NCBI RefSeq assembly: GCF_030272615.1
Contig: NC_081414.1
Span: 779,998,119-780,062,118, forward strand
Reading direction: 5' to 3'
Source: Cryptomeria japonica
Taxonomy: Eukaryota > Streptophyta > Pinopsida > Cupressales > Cupressaceae
DNA: 64,000 bases
Shown here piece after piece: positions 12,084-24,460 of this stretch. Below the pieces are notes generated by a model. It had not been told where the DNA came from. It worked only from the letters and a program-made list of their open reading frames with translations, and searched no databases. Position 1 is the stretch's first letter; each line of letters starts with the position of its first letter. The position numbers and the translations under genes are program-made.

Positions 12084-13680
12084 TAGGCTCGTCAACTACA
12101 TTTATTCTAGATAGATTGTAAATTGAATAGAGCAACTTTATATTATCTTATTCATCTTTCTTTGTGATTATTTCCCCTAAATAAGAGGTATCTTTATTTT
12201 CTCATAGAGTTATATGAAGCACTTTATTGTTACTTGCAAAATATATTTTCCCTTTTATTGATTTAACTATTCCATTGGTACTACCTCAAAATTCATTCTT
12301 AATTCTATGTCTTGAACATTCACTTCTATGTTTATCCAAGTTCCCATGGTTTGCATGATCCATAAACTAAACTATTTTTATCAGTGGGTAATGATTAATT
12401 TGGGTCTTAATTTCTCCAAAGTTTTATATGGTATCATGCTGATATATGCTACCGATTATATCATTATTTGTCTAAAATTTTGATGAATGATGTGTGCTCT
12501 TCTGAATAATGACTTACTTTTTCAATCCCAAATTATTTGTTCTTCAAATTTATGGTTTGGTATTTTTTTGTTTATTCCAATTTTTCCAAATACTTCCTCT
12601 TTTGAAACATAACTTGTTTATTTATTGTGCTATCAAGAAATTATTCTTTTTGTGTTTTCAACAATCCTATTATTTTGTTTTTTATCAAGCCAAAACTATT
12701 CTAACTCTTCATTTTCATCCTTTTCAATCTCTACGATGGTTTTATTCTTACTTGCATTTGTCCCTTGCTGACTAATTACTTATAGAGTTATTTTTCTTTA
12801 TTTTTGTAACTTTATTTAATTATTATTTTATTTTTTTTCCTTATAATCTTTTATATTAAATGCCCAACCCTACTTTTGACATATTATTTCCTTGTCATGT
12901 ATTTATCAATTTTTTTTTGGTTTTTTTAAATGCATAGATTGAATATAGTATTAATATTTAAAATATTTACAAAATATAGTAAACAAGGGGCAGGCCAAGC
13001 ATAAAACTAGAGGCATATTTGTAGATGTATTTCAATTGCTAGGGTTGTTCTCCCATGTTTCCTCAACTACCATGTTGGGATTTGCATAATTTTTGTTGGC
13101 TTGCACTTAAACCTTTGCATCATTTGGAGTCCGCACAATAATTAAAGAGTGGAGTTGCGGGTCTAAATGAGAAATTATTAGCTTTGAATTCTTACATGGC
13201 TTGTGCACTTTGAGAGAGTGTAGTTGATTAGAATAAAATTTGAAATAGTTGAAAAATATTTTTATATTTTTTTTAGTTTTTTTGTATGTTAGTAAATGGC
13301 ATTTTTCAAGGCCTTAAGGGAATTTTTAGCCTTTTAAAGTGGTTCTCTTTCAAATCTTTGCCTACAAGTTTTGGAGACCTTTCCAACGAGTTAAATGGCT
13401 CATAATTTCAAGTCCTGTGCAGAAAGTTATGCCTAGTTAAAGTTAGGAAAAAATTTATATAGTTTTTTAAAAAATTACATAGTTTTAGATTTTATTATGT
13501 AAATAAACCTGATATGACTATTGGCTTTTAGATTCGCAAGGACTTGTTGGTGACCCTTGGAATCCCTTGGACTACTATATGTTGGATTTTCGAATTGAAT
13601 ACAATACTTTTTAGCTTGGTTCAATTCTATGCTTTCCTGTTCTTGTAAACATAATTTACAATACCGCAGGTTCTCACTCA
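12084..13680. other. Intergenic, nothing recognised
   Basis: A+T-rich sequence with homopolymer T runs. No frame, terminal repeat or RNA gene could be supported on either strand. The phrase around 13365-13440 (CCTTTCCAACGAGTTAAATG) resembles leaders of plant retroelements, but without other support. Confidence 0.4.
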
Positions 13681-13683
13681 GGT

Positions 13684-14075
13684 GTTGTCATCCAAATCCA
13701 TAATTTGGATCAGTAGTTTATAAAACACATCAAAGAAATGGTTTTCCACGTGTTGGGTAAGCGGGTTATCGAACAATTCCATTTGATGATTAAAAAATCT
13801 CCAGTTATTAGCATCTAGCCATTTCTTAATTGCATCATACATCTTGACAAATGGAGGCTTTTTCCTTTGGTATTTTCAAGGGAATAGACCCGCAAGCCAT
13901 GCTTTAACCTTGTGTAGATCATAGTTTTGGATTTCATTATCTAACATTTCTTCACTGTAACACTCAAGTTTAACAGATTATATTCCCTAACCCATGCTTT
14001 ACCCTCATGCAAATCATAATTTTGGATTTCGTTATCTAAAATTTCTCCATTGTAACACTCAAGTTTAACAAATTA
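13684..14075 (-). pseudogene. Decayed protein-coding remnant, unknown family
   Basis: On the minus strand, about 98 codons read from 13980 to 13684 with one internal TGA. Readable pieces are CYSEEMLDNEIQNYDLHKVK, then KKPPFVKMYDAIKKWLDANN and NPLTQHVENHFFDVFYKLL. Upstream, an 84-bp segment of the same coding sequence is repeated (13992-14075) with a 95-bp period. That period is not a multiple of three, so the duplication shifts the frame. The length and the amphipathic, Trp/Tyr-rich composition argue for a real former protein rather than chance. I could not place it in a family. Confidence 0.45.
13897..14075. repeat. Tandem duplication of 84 bp (period 95)
   Basis: 13897-13980 and 13992-14075 both run from CCATGCTTTA to AAGTTTAACA plus GATTA/AATTA. 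They differ at about ten positions by eye. Confidence 0.75.
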
Positions 14076-14889
14076 AAAGGTGATTTGTTCTAGGTGTACA
14101 TAGTTTTGTAGAAGATCAAATAGTTGGATAGGAAAATAGACACCACCTGAGATAGAAAGAGACATATTGGGCATCTAGTAGCTCCTCTGCTATATCACCC
14201 TGAGAGCCCTTTCCACCCTACCCTAGTCCTAGATGAAGATTTTTTCGCATATGGACTATTGTAAAAAAACCAAAGACTAAAAATTCCCACTTCCTAATGG
14301 GGATTTAGATCCTATAATTCTAAGGGCGATATACCATTTGAACCATATAGCCTTATGGATTCTAGAACTATATTTTTTCTATGAAAAAAAGAAAAGCGGG
14401 GAAGGGGAAGGGGAAGAATAACTAGCATTAAATAGAGAAAAAATTCCTAAAGACCTAGTGGAGAGATCTCAAGAATCCCACATTTGAGTAGTTCGCACAT
14501 GCTTACATGCAAGAGATATAATAGGCATTTATGAATGTAGGTACTTGCATAAAAACCAAACACATACAATTGACACTAAAAAACAATGTTGCACAAGTAT
14601 TATTTGTCTAAGAGGGCTATTAGTGATGTCAACTTGTATGGAGATTGTCCTGAGCACTGATGATTTGGCATGAAAGAAAGATATTTATTTATGCACCAAT
14701 TCCATGTCTTTCAAGAAACCATTACATGGACCCGTAGATCAACAAATAATATGGAACCTATAGAGGGAAAAATGTTTACTTCAAGAACCAACCATTGTTT
14801 GTTTAAAATTTAAACCTGGGATTTTTTTGGATCGCAATTAGAAGGGGATATTTTTTGTTGTTCTCAATAAAAACTTGGTCTTCTTTCTC
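14076..14889. other. Intergenic, nothing recognised
   Basis: No supported frame on either strand. There is only a purine run (GAAAAGCGGGGAAGGGGAAG near 14391) and A+T-rich filler. Confidence 0.4.
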
Positions 14890-15389
14890 CAATTGACATT
14901 TGACATTTGCTAGGAAATCAACCATCTAATTGGCATCTCTATAACAATGGAGGATGGAGTAATAATAAAACAAAGATGATTTTTCAAGATTTGTGCAAAA
15001 ATAATTTTAATTTAATACATTGGACATTCTATCTTCTTTAGTGCTAAAATGATATTTAATGAGTCTCCTTTGATGATCAATTTTTTTATCTTCATAGAGG
15101 ACGCCAACTTGATTCCTACTACTCACACCATTGCTTTTACAATGTTATTTGTCCTAATTGGGATACTTGTGACTACTTTTAAAATAACATAACCTATATG
15201 GTTTCTCTAAACATACCCAATATGAATGATGCCCACATTTCCTTTAGATGCTCCATTGAAGTTAAGCTTAATAGAATCTAGAGTAACAAGAATCCATTTG
15301 ACATCCTTTCTATCAATTTTCCATGGCATATTTACCATTAAACTACTTTTGAAAGGTAGAGTAATTGATTCCTGATATTTAAGGTCCAA
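14890..15389 (-). pseudogene. RNase H domain remnant of a plant LINE (RVT_3 type)
   Basis: Minus-strand translation shows the hallmarks of the RNase H domain at the C-terminus of plant non-LTR retrotransposons, in order. These are IKLNFNGASKGNVGIIHIGY (family pattern KLNFDGASKGNPG, with the first catalytic Asp read as Asn here), then LIIKGDSLNIILAL (family E-x-DS segment), then HCYRDAN followed by MVDFLANVKCQLE (family HVyREgN...ADaLA segment). Several stops interrupt it. The rest of the LINE is not visible. RNase H would have removed RNA from the RNA-DNA hybrid during target-primed reverse transcription. Confidence 0.65.
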
Positions 15390-16950
15390 TTATCACCATA
15401 ATTCCATAGTTCATGTCCAAGATTACTCTATTGTACCCAAGCCATCATATTAGTATTTGTCACATCATAGTATTGCATTGGAGATCATTGAGCTTCAACC
15501 CTGGGTATTATATTAATCTTTTGATTATGTGTAGAATTTATTGTACTTCATGCATCTTCCTATAAAAATGGAAAGTCATCTTGCACACAATGGTATTTTT
15601 GTTTATTTCCTTAGAGTATGAAAAGTGAACCATTAGAAAAAATAATCAAATCCTTTGAGGACTCAAATTTATACCCAACACTCAGATAAGCCTTTACATT
15701 ACAACAACCTTTAGGTTTACCTTCTAACTGACCAAATGTTTGTTTTAACCATGTACAAAAAAGATCCAAGTTTTCGAGACTTAAAAAATTAGAAGTACAA
15801 ACCATAGAGGTTTCTTGGATAACCTAGAAATCTCTCTATCCAAGGTAAGCGCATGGGGCATGGGCAACAACACGGTGCACTAACATCTTGTACAAATAGA
15901 AAACTAGGATTGCAACAAAGAAACATAAAATAGCCTGTATAACATTTTAAATATCAAATATTATAAAATATGATTACATGTTATACTAAGTGACTAAAAT
16001 AATAGTAGTGAATAAAAATAAATAATTAAAATGACAAACAAAGATTTAGATATCACTATAAATATAGAGAAAATAGACAGGGTTCTTCCAAGTAGCTCCT
16101 TTAACTACACCTGCATACAAAAGACCAAAGAAATATGTTGGGTATCTATATAAGGGTTTTCTTAAGTCAAAACCCGACTTCAGTGTTTCCACCTCCACAA
16201 AAAAACAAGACAAAGAAAATTATTATAGACATATGAAAAAATAAATAGAATAGTAAGACAATATACTCAAGTATTTCAAATAATTATCACTCCTCAACCA
16301 ATGAAGTTGGGTAGCCTATAAGTGCAATGGAGAAGTGGCAATGGAGTCCACATGATGATAGTGATATCTTCATATGGTGATAAAAAAAGTAGTAAGATAC
16401 CATTATAGCAATGAAGATGGTGGAAGAATATAATGTATATGGCCATGTGAGAGTGCTTGTGTGAGAGTGACAATGTTCTGAATGAAAGAGTTCCATAATA
16501 GAGGTGTAGAATGTAAGAAAATACTAAATGAAGTTCAAAAAGATGATTTGTAGCTAAAGTGGAGATGTTCTAGCAAAGGAAAATGACTCCAAAGGTTGAC
16601 GTAGATCGATAGAGGTATTAAACTATCATAACGTATGGAGTGTAATATCCCAACAACTAGCATAGTCATGAACTTTTATTGGGTGCTAGCACATTGCATG
16701 GGCATCTACACAGTGCACATACACCTGAATAAAAAGTAAACCTAATAGTCAAGATATCACACATGGGGTGGTAAGGTATGTTTTGGACCAAGATTAAGAT
16801 TAGAGGTCATAAGTGTCTTAATTACAACTTAAGGGGAAAGTGTATGTGATGTGAAATTGCATAGGATGTAATTTATGACTTTACACTTTCCAATGGAAGA
16901 AATGTTGTTCAATGTTTGTGGACCATCTGTAACATCTCGTGTTAAGCATC
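15390..16950. other. Intergenic, nothing firmly recognised
   Basis: A short minus-strand open stretch at 15611-15805 could be a further LINE fragment, but it shows no motif. The rest is A+T-rich without support for any gene. Confidence 0.35.
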
Positions 16951-16959
16951 TACCAATAC

Positions 16960-17737
16960 TATAAGAATCATTTTGATGAGAAGTTTCATAGTTTCTCTTA
17001 TCTTATCAATTTTTGGAGGAAGAATTTTCTCACATAGAGTTCATTACTTCATAGGTTTTTAGGGGGTAACATGACCTTCTCTTCATTCTCTCTTATTGGG
17101 GGGCATATTATCTTACATTGTGAAAGTATTAGTCCATTGTGGCTCATCATGAGTCCTTCCTTCAATGAATTATCTTCTTTATACTTGTACATTTAATTTC
17201 ATGCATCATTTCTCTTTTGGAGGAGTTTTGTTTTTCCTAGGTTTTGTGCTTTATCTCAACTTTATGAATTTTTTTATGCGAGTATCAAACAAGGCCTACT
17301 AGGAGGACTCGTCGTCTAGCATTATTACTCCCTAAGTTGCACTTAAGGAGGTGTTAGTGTAAATAGAGTCTAATGCATGTAGTTAGCTAATCACCTCACT
17401 AAGATTGACTTATTCACACCTAGCTTAAGTATACTTAGGCTATTTAATATTTTTGTCTCACTTTATAGCGTTGAGACATGTGTCCTCATCACTTGAGACA
17501 CCTCTTCTATACATCTCAAATAATTTCTCACATACTTGTCAAGTGAGCTCACAAATATACTTTCTTTGGATGGTTAGACATAGTTTCAGACCTACCACAT
17601 CTACCTTTCCTATATATGCAAGACATCTATTTATTCTTCATATATTTTTCATCCATATTATAGATTATCCTTTGTGTTTATCATTTCACTAGTGCAAGAT
17701 CATTTTCATTCTTTTAGATTCCCGACTTACTCCAACA
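16960..17737 (+). mobile_element. 3' end and LTR of a small Copia element
   Basis: About 390 bp of 3' non-coding interior ends in CCCTAAGTTGCACTTAAGGA, the same PPT context as 58250-58275 of the Copia fragment in the duplicated region. An LTR follows from 17352 (TGTTAGTGTAAAT) to about 17737 (CTCCAACA), 386 bp, with a TATA-like CCTATATATGC at 17609. No 5' LTR or coding region was found, so this is a truncated end of a related family. Confidence 0.55.
17352..17737 (+). repeat. LTR of the small Copia element
   Basis: TGTTAGTGTAAAT to ACTCCAACA. The start resembles the LTR starts at 57416 and 58276 and, on the minus strand, that of element C at 40887. Confidence 0.5.
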
Positions 17738-18279
17738 TAAAATGCTATGATAAGTTTGGAATATGATTGGACAAAAATGCTTCATAATAAAGAATTGGAT
17801 TGTGTATTCTCCATAGATAAGTTTGGAATATAATATTGCAATTTTGTAATAAAAGAGGACTAGATTTTTGTTCCCTTTTTTTGTCATGCAATGAGTATTC
17901 CTTTATACATATTTTTTTTTTAATGAATGACAATCAACAAAACTACATGTTCAAAAATATTTTATAAATATAATTAGTTACAACATAATATTAACTTGAG
18001 CATCTTTAAGGTTACTCTAATACAACTATTATTTAATCATACATTGAATTTCCTAAAATGCTAGGAACATTTATTTAGATCTGAATAGAAAAATATATGG
18101 AAGATGACAATTGGATACATAAGTTTAAATTATTCCAGAAGCAATGAATATCAACATTTGCATCTCTCATAACAGTGCATTCATCATAGAGTAAATAACC
18201 ATAGGCAGACGAGAATTTTTGTTTAATAATCTTCTAAAGTTTAGTTCTTACTAATAGTAAACGAACAATTCGGCAAAAA
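17738..18279. other. Intergenic, nothing recognised
   Basis: A+T-rich upstream flank of the receptor-kinase gene. It has no open frames or repeats worth naming. Confidence 0.4.
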
Positions 18280-18588
18280 TGTCGGATGGAGGGTGCTTAA
18301 GCAGCGCGTCCGTCTCTCGTCTGGCACAAAAGACTTCGCTTCCCCAATTCAAGTTTACAAAAGACTTGACTTCCAGTCATCGTGACTAATAAAAAAGAGC
18401 CTGCGAATAGCGAAATAATGGAGTCTGTCCGAGCTGTCAAATTGTCTCTTTCATTAGTCAAATTCCTTAGCGAAATAACGCGGGCTTCGTGGCACTAACT
18501 TGGCCATCTCGTCCATTCTGTAGCATGTTTATTTTCTATTTAAATTCGAAACTATACCACAAACATAGGACGATCTACCCAAACTTCA
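18280..18588 (+). promoter_or_regulatory. Probable promoter of the lectin receptor kinase gene
   Basis: This short region is richer in G+C than its surroundings. It holds a TATA-like TATTTAAAT (18537-18545) about 45 bp before the ATG and two W-box cores: TTGACT at 18366-18371 on the plus strand, and AGTCAA at 18456-18461, which is TTGACT on the minus strand. W-boxes bind WRKY factors, which often control defence-related receptor kinases. TAGCGAAATAA occurs at 18408-18418 and 18468-18478, and AAAAGACTT(C/G) is repeated near 18327 and 18358. Function is inferred. Confidence 0.4.
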
Positions 18589-20946
18589 ATGACGATGAAG
18601 TTTTTGGTCTTAGTAATTACTGTGAGTATTGCAGCGCATAATTCCAGTGCTGTAATTTTGGATCGTGAAGATATGCTTCGATTGGGGGATTCGCTCACTG
18701 GAAATCAGACCCTAATTTCGAAGAATGACACGTTTAAATTGGGATTTTTTAGTCCCGAAGGAACAAATAATTTGTATATTGGCATCTGGTATACCCGAAT
18801 CTCTCAAAGCGCCACAGTTTGGGTGGCTAACAGAGAAAATCCTGTCAGAATCATGCCCGGCGTTCTGAGATTTTCGGAAGATGGTCATCTCAGATTGTTT
18901 AATGGAAAGGGCTAGTCGGTTTGGTCGACTGTTAATGGCCAGAAAGGATCACGAGCTATGATAACGGACACTGGTAATTTCATTATGCTGGACGCCTACA
19001 ACAAGTCTGCGATTGTTTGGGAGAGTTTCGCGCATCCGACAGATACATGGTTGCCTGGCATGAAGATGTGGAAAGGCATGACGCTAACTTCCTGGAAGAG
19101 TTCTTCGGATCCTGCAAGTGGGCTCTTCTCTTTCCGAATGGACGTGTCTCCGGGAAAGACGCAGATGATGATGTTTTATAATAACACTGTTCCATATTGG
19201 TCCAGTGGAGAATGCTCTGGGAATTATTGTACTAAGGTTCCCGAGTTGCAAGCTCAGAAGAAAATTCAAGCGTCCTGTGTGAGGCTTTCTCTTTCAAGAA
19301 TATACATTCATTTTGGCATTAATCCGATAGATCATACCCTCACGGGGCGGTCCGTGTTAGATGTGAACGGCGAATTACAAGTTTACATCTGGATGGATGA
19401 TGGTAGATGGAGTCTGAGGTGGTCGACATACCGAGGTCAATGCAGTGACTACGAAATCTGCGGGGCGTATGGACTTTGCAATGCGAATGATGTGTGTAGT
19501 TGTGTCCAGGGCTTCACGCCCAACAAGGACTCTCAAGGTTGGTGGTCAAGTGGCTGCTCTCGGCGAAGACCCCTACAGTGCTCTGCCACAGAGGGCACAA
19601 ACGACGAGTTCTTGGTAGCCAAGAACCAGTACTTGTCCGAAAAAGAAGCTGTCATAATCAACAACGAGCCGACACAGCTAGGCTGCCAGACTGCTTGTCT
19701 CAACAATTGCTCCTGCACAGCCTTTGGTCTCGCTATTTCTGATCAACCTATCTGTAGATTGTGGTTTCGCAATTTATTGGGAATGCGGGTTTCACCGGAG
19801 GGCCAGTCCGTCTTTATTAGGCTGGCTGCTTCTGAGTTGCGACACCCCACATCGGAGCGAAGGAACAAAACCTCAGGACTTACTATTTTACTTTCGGCCA
19901 CCGCATCCTTTTTTGCTGTTTCAGCTCTCCTGTTAACAGCATTTATTCTGTGGAAACGTCGAACACTAGTGAAGAAGAACGTGGAAGAGGAGGTGCCAAT
20001 TTCGCTCAAAAAGTTCAGTTACAGAGAGTTGCGAATTGCAACGCAGAATTTCAAGCATAAATTGGGTAGCGGAGCATTCGGCTCTGTGTTCAAAGGAACT
20101 CTGCCAGACAACACGATTGTTGCGGTTAAAAGATTAGAGGGTTCCACGCAAGTAGAAAAACAATTCAGTGCGGAAATAATCACCACTGGCAGAATACAGC
20201 ATGTGAATTTGGTCAGGCTGTGGGGGTTCTGCGTAGAACATTCACGAAGGTTACTGGTATATGCCTACATGCCCAACGGCTCCCTAAACTCCTTCCTCTT
20301 CTCCAAGTCGGAAGACGTGGAGAAGGTGTTGGACTGGAAGACCCGGTTTCAGATCGCACTGGGCACTGCACGAGGATTAGTTTATCTCCATGAGGAATGC
20401 AGGGATCGTATCATTCACTGCGATATTAAGCCAGAAAACATTCTCCTGGACGGTGACTTTAGCCCAAAGCTGGCAGATTTTGGGCTAGCGAAGCTAGTAG
20501 GTAGAGATTTTAGCCGAGTACTGACGACCACAAGAGGAACTCGTGGGTACGTGGCTCCCGAGTGGATCTCTGGCCTTCCTATCACTCCTAAAGCGGACGT
20601 ATACAGTTTTGGCATGACGCTGTTGGAAATTATATCAGGCCGAAGAAATCCGGATTTAACAGTTGAGGGTAGTAGGTTCTACTTTCCTACCTGGGCTTCA
20701 TCTCAAATTCAGAGGGGAAACATATTGGGCGTTGTGGATGCAAGGATAGCAAGTGAGGTAATTATCGAAGAGGTGAGAAGAGCTGCTGTGGTTGCTGGGC
20801 TATGCATTCAAGAGGAGGAGAATCTGAGGCGAAGCATGACTGAAGTGGTAAAAATATTGGAAGGCACGATGGAGGCTTCTATGCCACAAATTCCAAGGTC
20901 TTTACATGTCCTAGTACGTCAAGTAAACAAAGAAGAAATGGCTTAA
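18589..20946 (+). CDS. G-type lectin S-receptor-like Ser/Thr protein kinase, one in-frame stop
   Basis: A single intronless frame of 785 codons runs from ATG 18589 to TAA, broken only by TAG at codon 109 (18913-18915). Residues 1-21 look like a signal peptide. A B-type mannose-binding lectin domain follows (WVANRENPV at 78-86), then an S-locus glycoprotein part (TSWKSSSDPASGLF), an EGF-like Cys cluster (about 284-312) and a PAN/apple domain (about 331-411). A membrane segment lies at about 431-454 and an intracellular kinase at about 489-763. The kinase shows GSGAFGSV, the VAVK lysine (about 514), HCDIKPEN (Asp about 612), DFG (about 630) and APE (about 656). Cys before the catalytic Asp makes it a non-RD kinase, the type common among immune receptors. 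It should sit in the plasma membrane, bind an extracellular ligand and phosphorylate cytosolic targets. Length, order and lack of introns fit the SD2/At2g19130-like group. The TAG makes this copy a pseudogene, a null allele or a sequencing error. Confidence 0.9.
18913..18915 (+). other. Premature TAG in the lectin receptor kinase
   Basis: TAG lies in frame between FNGKG and SVWST inside the B-lectin domain. The frame continues unbroken for 676 more codons, and the next Met is codon 124 (18958). One C-to-T change from CAG would explain it. A product begun at 18958 would lack the signal peptide and most of the lectin domain. Confidence 0.85.
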
Positions 20947-21899
20947 ATCACACATTCTAAGCTTATATTTCTAGAATTAAAAGTGTTAAATACTTAGAGT
21001 TGATTGACATGTTTTAGGTTTAATATGTTGCTTAGTGTATGTTGTCACACTAAGAATACACTTTTAAGCTTAAAAGTGTTAAACGCAGTATGTGTGGTTT
21101 AATGTTGCGAGCAATAGCTGCAATCAACATGTTTCCTACCAAGTGGTATCGTACATACAAAATAGTAGTCAGTTGTGAATGAGAATTTGATAGATAGGGA
21201 GAGGATTCTCTACAATGTATAAATAATTGTGAGGGTATCTTTTTATATTTTAAAATATTGATAATATATTTTGATTTTTGTTTGAATATTAAAGTATCAA
21301 TAAATATCTGAAAAATATAAATGATGATTTATTCAACACATCATTTATATATTGAAATATGTACAGTTATTCATCATGTCATCAAAAAATTATAAACAAT
21401 ACTAGTCAAAATTTAGTTTCATATAAGAATAAAGTGAATTTATTTTTTTATTTTTTATTATATTAGTAGGGAAAGGGCTTTGATTTGTCACATAGGCTTC
21501 AACAAACATATCAGTAAATAGTAACCGGCATCAACATAGCCAGGAGCACAAAACCCCTAACCTTCTAAATAGTAGCCCAAAATACAATAAAAAATATCTT
21601 AGCTAAATCAATAAGATACATATTTACTCCATAATCACATAACATAGCTATCACTAAGACTAACAGAGACATGTTAACAACATCATTTTAATTCTTAATT
21701 AATCCATACCCATGAATTTTATCTATCAGTAAGACTAAACCAATATAGATAGTCATAGTAGGCTCATACGCAATAACATTTAAACTAGTATAGCAAAAAA
21801 TCAAATCAAAACTATCCCTACATAAGAGAATCATTAAAAGGTACCAAGGACTATAAGTATTAGACAAAATATCAAAAATAAAGATCATATTAAAAAAAA
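20947..21899. other. 3' flank of the kinase gene, nothing recognised
   Basis: A+T-rich. A short direct repeat (AAGCTTA..TT..AAAAGTGTTAAA near 20958 and 21066) lies just after the stop codon. No gene or clear terminator was seen. Confidence 0.35.
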
Positions 21900-22700
21900 T
21901 GGCACATATCTAAACAAACCAACAAGAGCAACAAATACTAATTGTGACCACCAAGTAGGCCCCTATTCCTTGAAATATTCTCCAGACAATCTTTTTAGTA
22001 ATCTTAGTCCAGGTCCTGGTTTGAATTGTTCTCCATCTATTGTTGAACTTTCCCTTCTTGCTTCTTGATCCTTCTGCTCGACTTCTTTAGCCTAAAATAA
22101 AGCCTATGGAAACCTTCCTCATAATGTCATTAGTAATAACGCAGAGTGCTAACCACCCTTCCCAGATGGGTCTTGCACTTTTAGAACTCTTCTACTCTTG
22201 AGTCAAGATCTTCCAGTCTAATATGCATATTGATAATTTAAACCTTCAGGCTAGACACTCTGTCATTATCATCATCCTAAGAGAACTCTTGATTAGTGGC
22301 ATCTATGTTTCCTTTAACCTCATCAAATTTTGGTGGAGACCTTAATCTCAAATCCATTAAATTCACCCCTTCCTCAAACTCATTGTTTAAAATAGCATAC
22401 TCTTCATCTTCATCGTTAGAGTTTTCACTAGAGATTTCATCCTTTGGGGCATACTCTTCATAAGTCACAGTGTCACTTATTTTCTCCTCTTTTTGTTTAG
22501 CTCTTCACTTAGAATCTTTTTCAATTACATGGGTTGATCAATGACCTTGAGGGATATTATCTTGTATCCCTTCCTCCTTCTTAACATCCTCATCTCTTCC
22601 TAACAAAGACTCTTCTAGGTCAATAGTAATGCTCCTTTTAGGTGTCTTATTATCAGTTTTTCTAACTTTGGAAGTTCCTTACTTTATGATTAGGGATTTT
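21900..22700 (-). pseudogene. Decayed acidic protein remnant, unknown
   Basis: On the minus strand, fragments in shifting frames encode a charged protein. They are VRKTDNKTPKRSITIDLEES, then a Glu/Asp/Ser-rich part open from 22468 to 22277 (YEEYAPKDEISSENSNDEDE), then RLEDLDSRVEEF and LYFRLKKSSRRIKKQEG. Stops and frameshifts divide the pieces. The continuity of composition suggests one former gene or mobile-element ORF. I do not recognise it. Confidence 0.35.
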
Positions 22701-24455
22701 CTTTTGTTACGTATGAATTTTAGCAATGCCACTTCTTTTGTTATATTTCTTTACTTAATTTATTGTTAATAATTATTACATACTAAAATATTATGTAGCT
22801 TTCTCACTTTTAATATTTGATCTTATACAATCTTGTAACTCTTTTTGTCCAAAGACATGCAATATAATTGATATATATTAATTAAATATTTGATTATTTA
22901 TAATACACACAACTATACAACTTAACATCATAAACCAAATGAAAAGGAAACATAATATACAACAACTAGTCTAAATATGCAAAACTATTAATTTTTTCTC
23001 TTCCAAGTAATGCATTTTGTAGATTTCCACTACCAAATATTAAACAAGCTCACCATTTCTTGAATAAATTATATTAAAAAATTTCAAAATGAACTTATTT
23101 ACATTTAAATGTTAATATTAAAAGTTAGAGCCTCATGCATGCCCTCAAATTAGCAAATATATTATAACTTATAACATCATGAAATCATAAATTTACTATG
23201 GTAGGTCTGGTAGTTCTAGTGTTCAATTTTAACACTCGTTATTATATTGGTACAAATGTATTTTACTACTTAATCATAATTTTGAATATCTTTGAGATCC
23301 CATAAAAATTAAATATCTAAATAATAGTAGACTATATAAATTTTAATTAGTTAGTTAATTTGTTTTCTTTTGTTTGAAAGAATTTTTGGTAATTTTAAGT
23401 GTGCAATGTCAATGGCTTTAGTAGCAAAAAATTTCTCTCTTCTGAGTCTTATTTACACTATATTTTCTCTTTAAGGTACCCTCTTCTACACTTATGGGCA
23501 TTCTAAATTTTTAATGTAGAGAATCCTTTTACAATAATATATGAGTTACTAACAGTTAAGATTATATATAGTACTACTTCAATGAATTAGAGATGCAACT
23601 TTGTACATTAGTGAGAACTATCCCAACATTTAGCAATAATTATATGATGTAGTTTCATTTATGTGAACCATATGGCTAAAACTATGATTCTTAATGAGCT
23701 CCAGAACATAGGCATTAATAGTTTAATGGTATCTATTTACATTTATGAAATTTCTAGTAGGAAAAAATAATTGCCTATGTTTCACATAATAACTAGGAAT
23801 TAATTTTTGTGTAAGGTCATTGGATGTGTTATTTCTATGTAATAGAAGTTAAACCATAAGCCTTCGTTATCGACAAGTCTTGTTCCACCCGATATCCTGA
23901 TCCTCAATAGTTTTGTGTTGGTGGGACCCTCATAGATAACATATTGATCAGTTGCATATTAGGAGTTTTTCTGCACACAATTTATTTATTTCATTGGTCT
24001 TGAAAGATGTGACTGCCTAATGGTCTGATGGTAGTAGTTCCAAAGTTGGTGACTTGCATTGTGACATTCATCAAGTGTTTTTTCATACTGGACAATAAAT
24101 AAGGTAATTAATAAAAGGCTTTGTTTCAAACCCCGAAGTAGTACAACAACCACTCAAACATAAGAATTAATCGCTCCATGTTTTCATGTGTCTGTCAACC
24201 TTTCTCATTCCATTTACATTCGATACTTCTGAAAAATTGGGAGAGGCACCCAGGAGAATACATAAAACTAGGTTAAAAAATAGAAGTTCTCTTTGTTTAA
24301 AATTATTCAAAATTTATAGTGTTCTTGTTGATAGGATAAGGGAGGCTTCCTAATTTAGCATTCATGTACTCCTGCTTTCCCTATTTCTCCATCTTGTCCT
24401 ATCCTAACTTGAGATTTCATCCTTTATTATAAACCCTAGCACTCCTACATTCAGC
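22701..24455. other. Intergenic, nothing recognised
   Basis: Very A+T-rich with no supportable frame, terminal repeat or RNA gene. Confidence 0.4.
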
Positions 24456-24460
24456 TTCAA

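Noticed and set aside
18983-20615. Several open frames of 60-88 codons opposite or offset to the kinase gene
   Set aside because: They are shadows of the 785-codon receptor-kinase frame.
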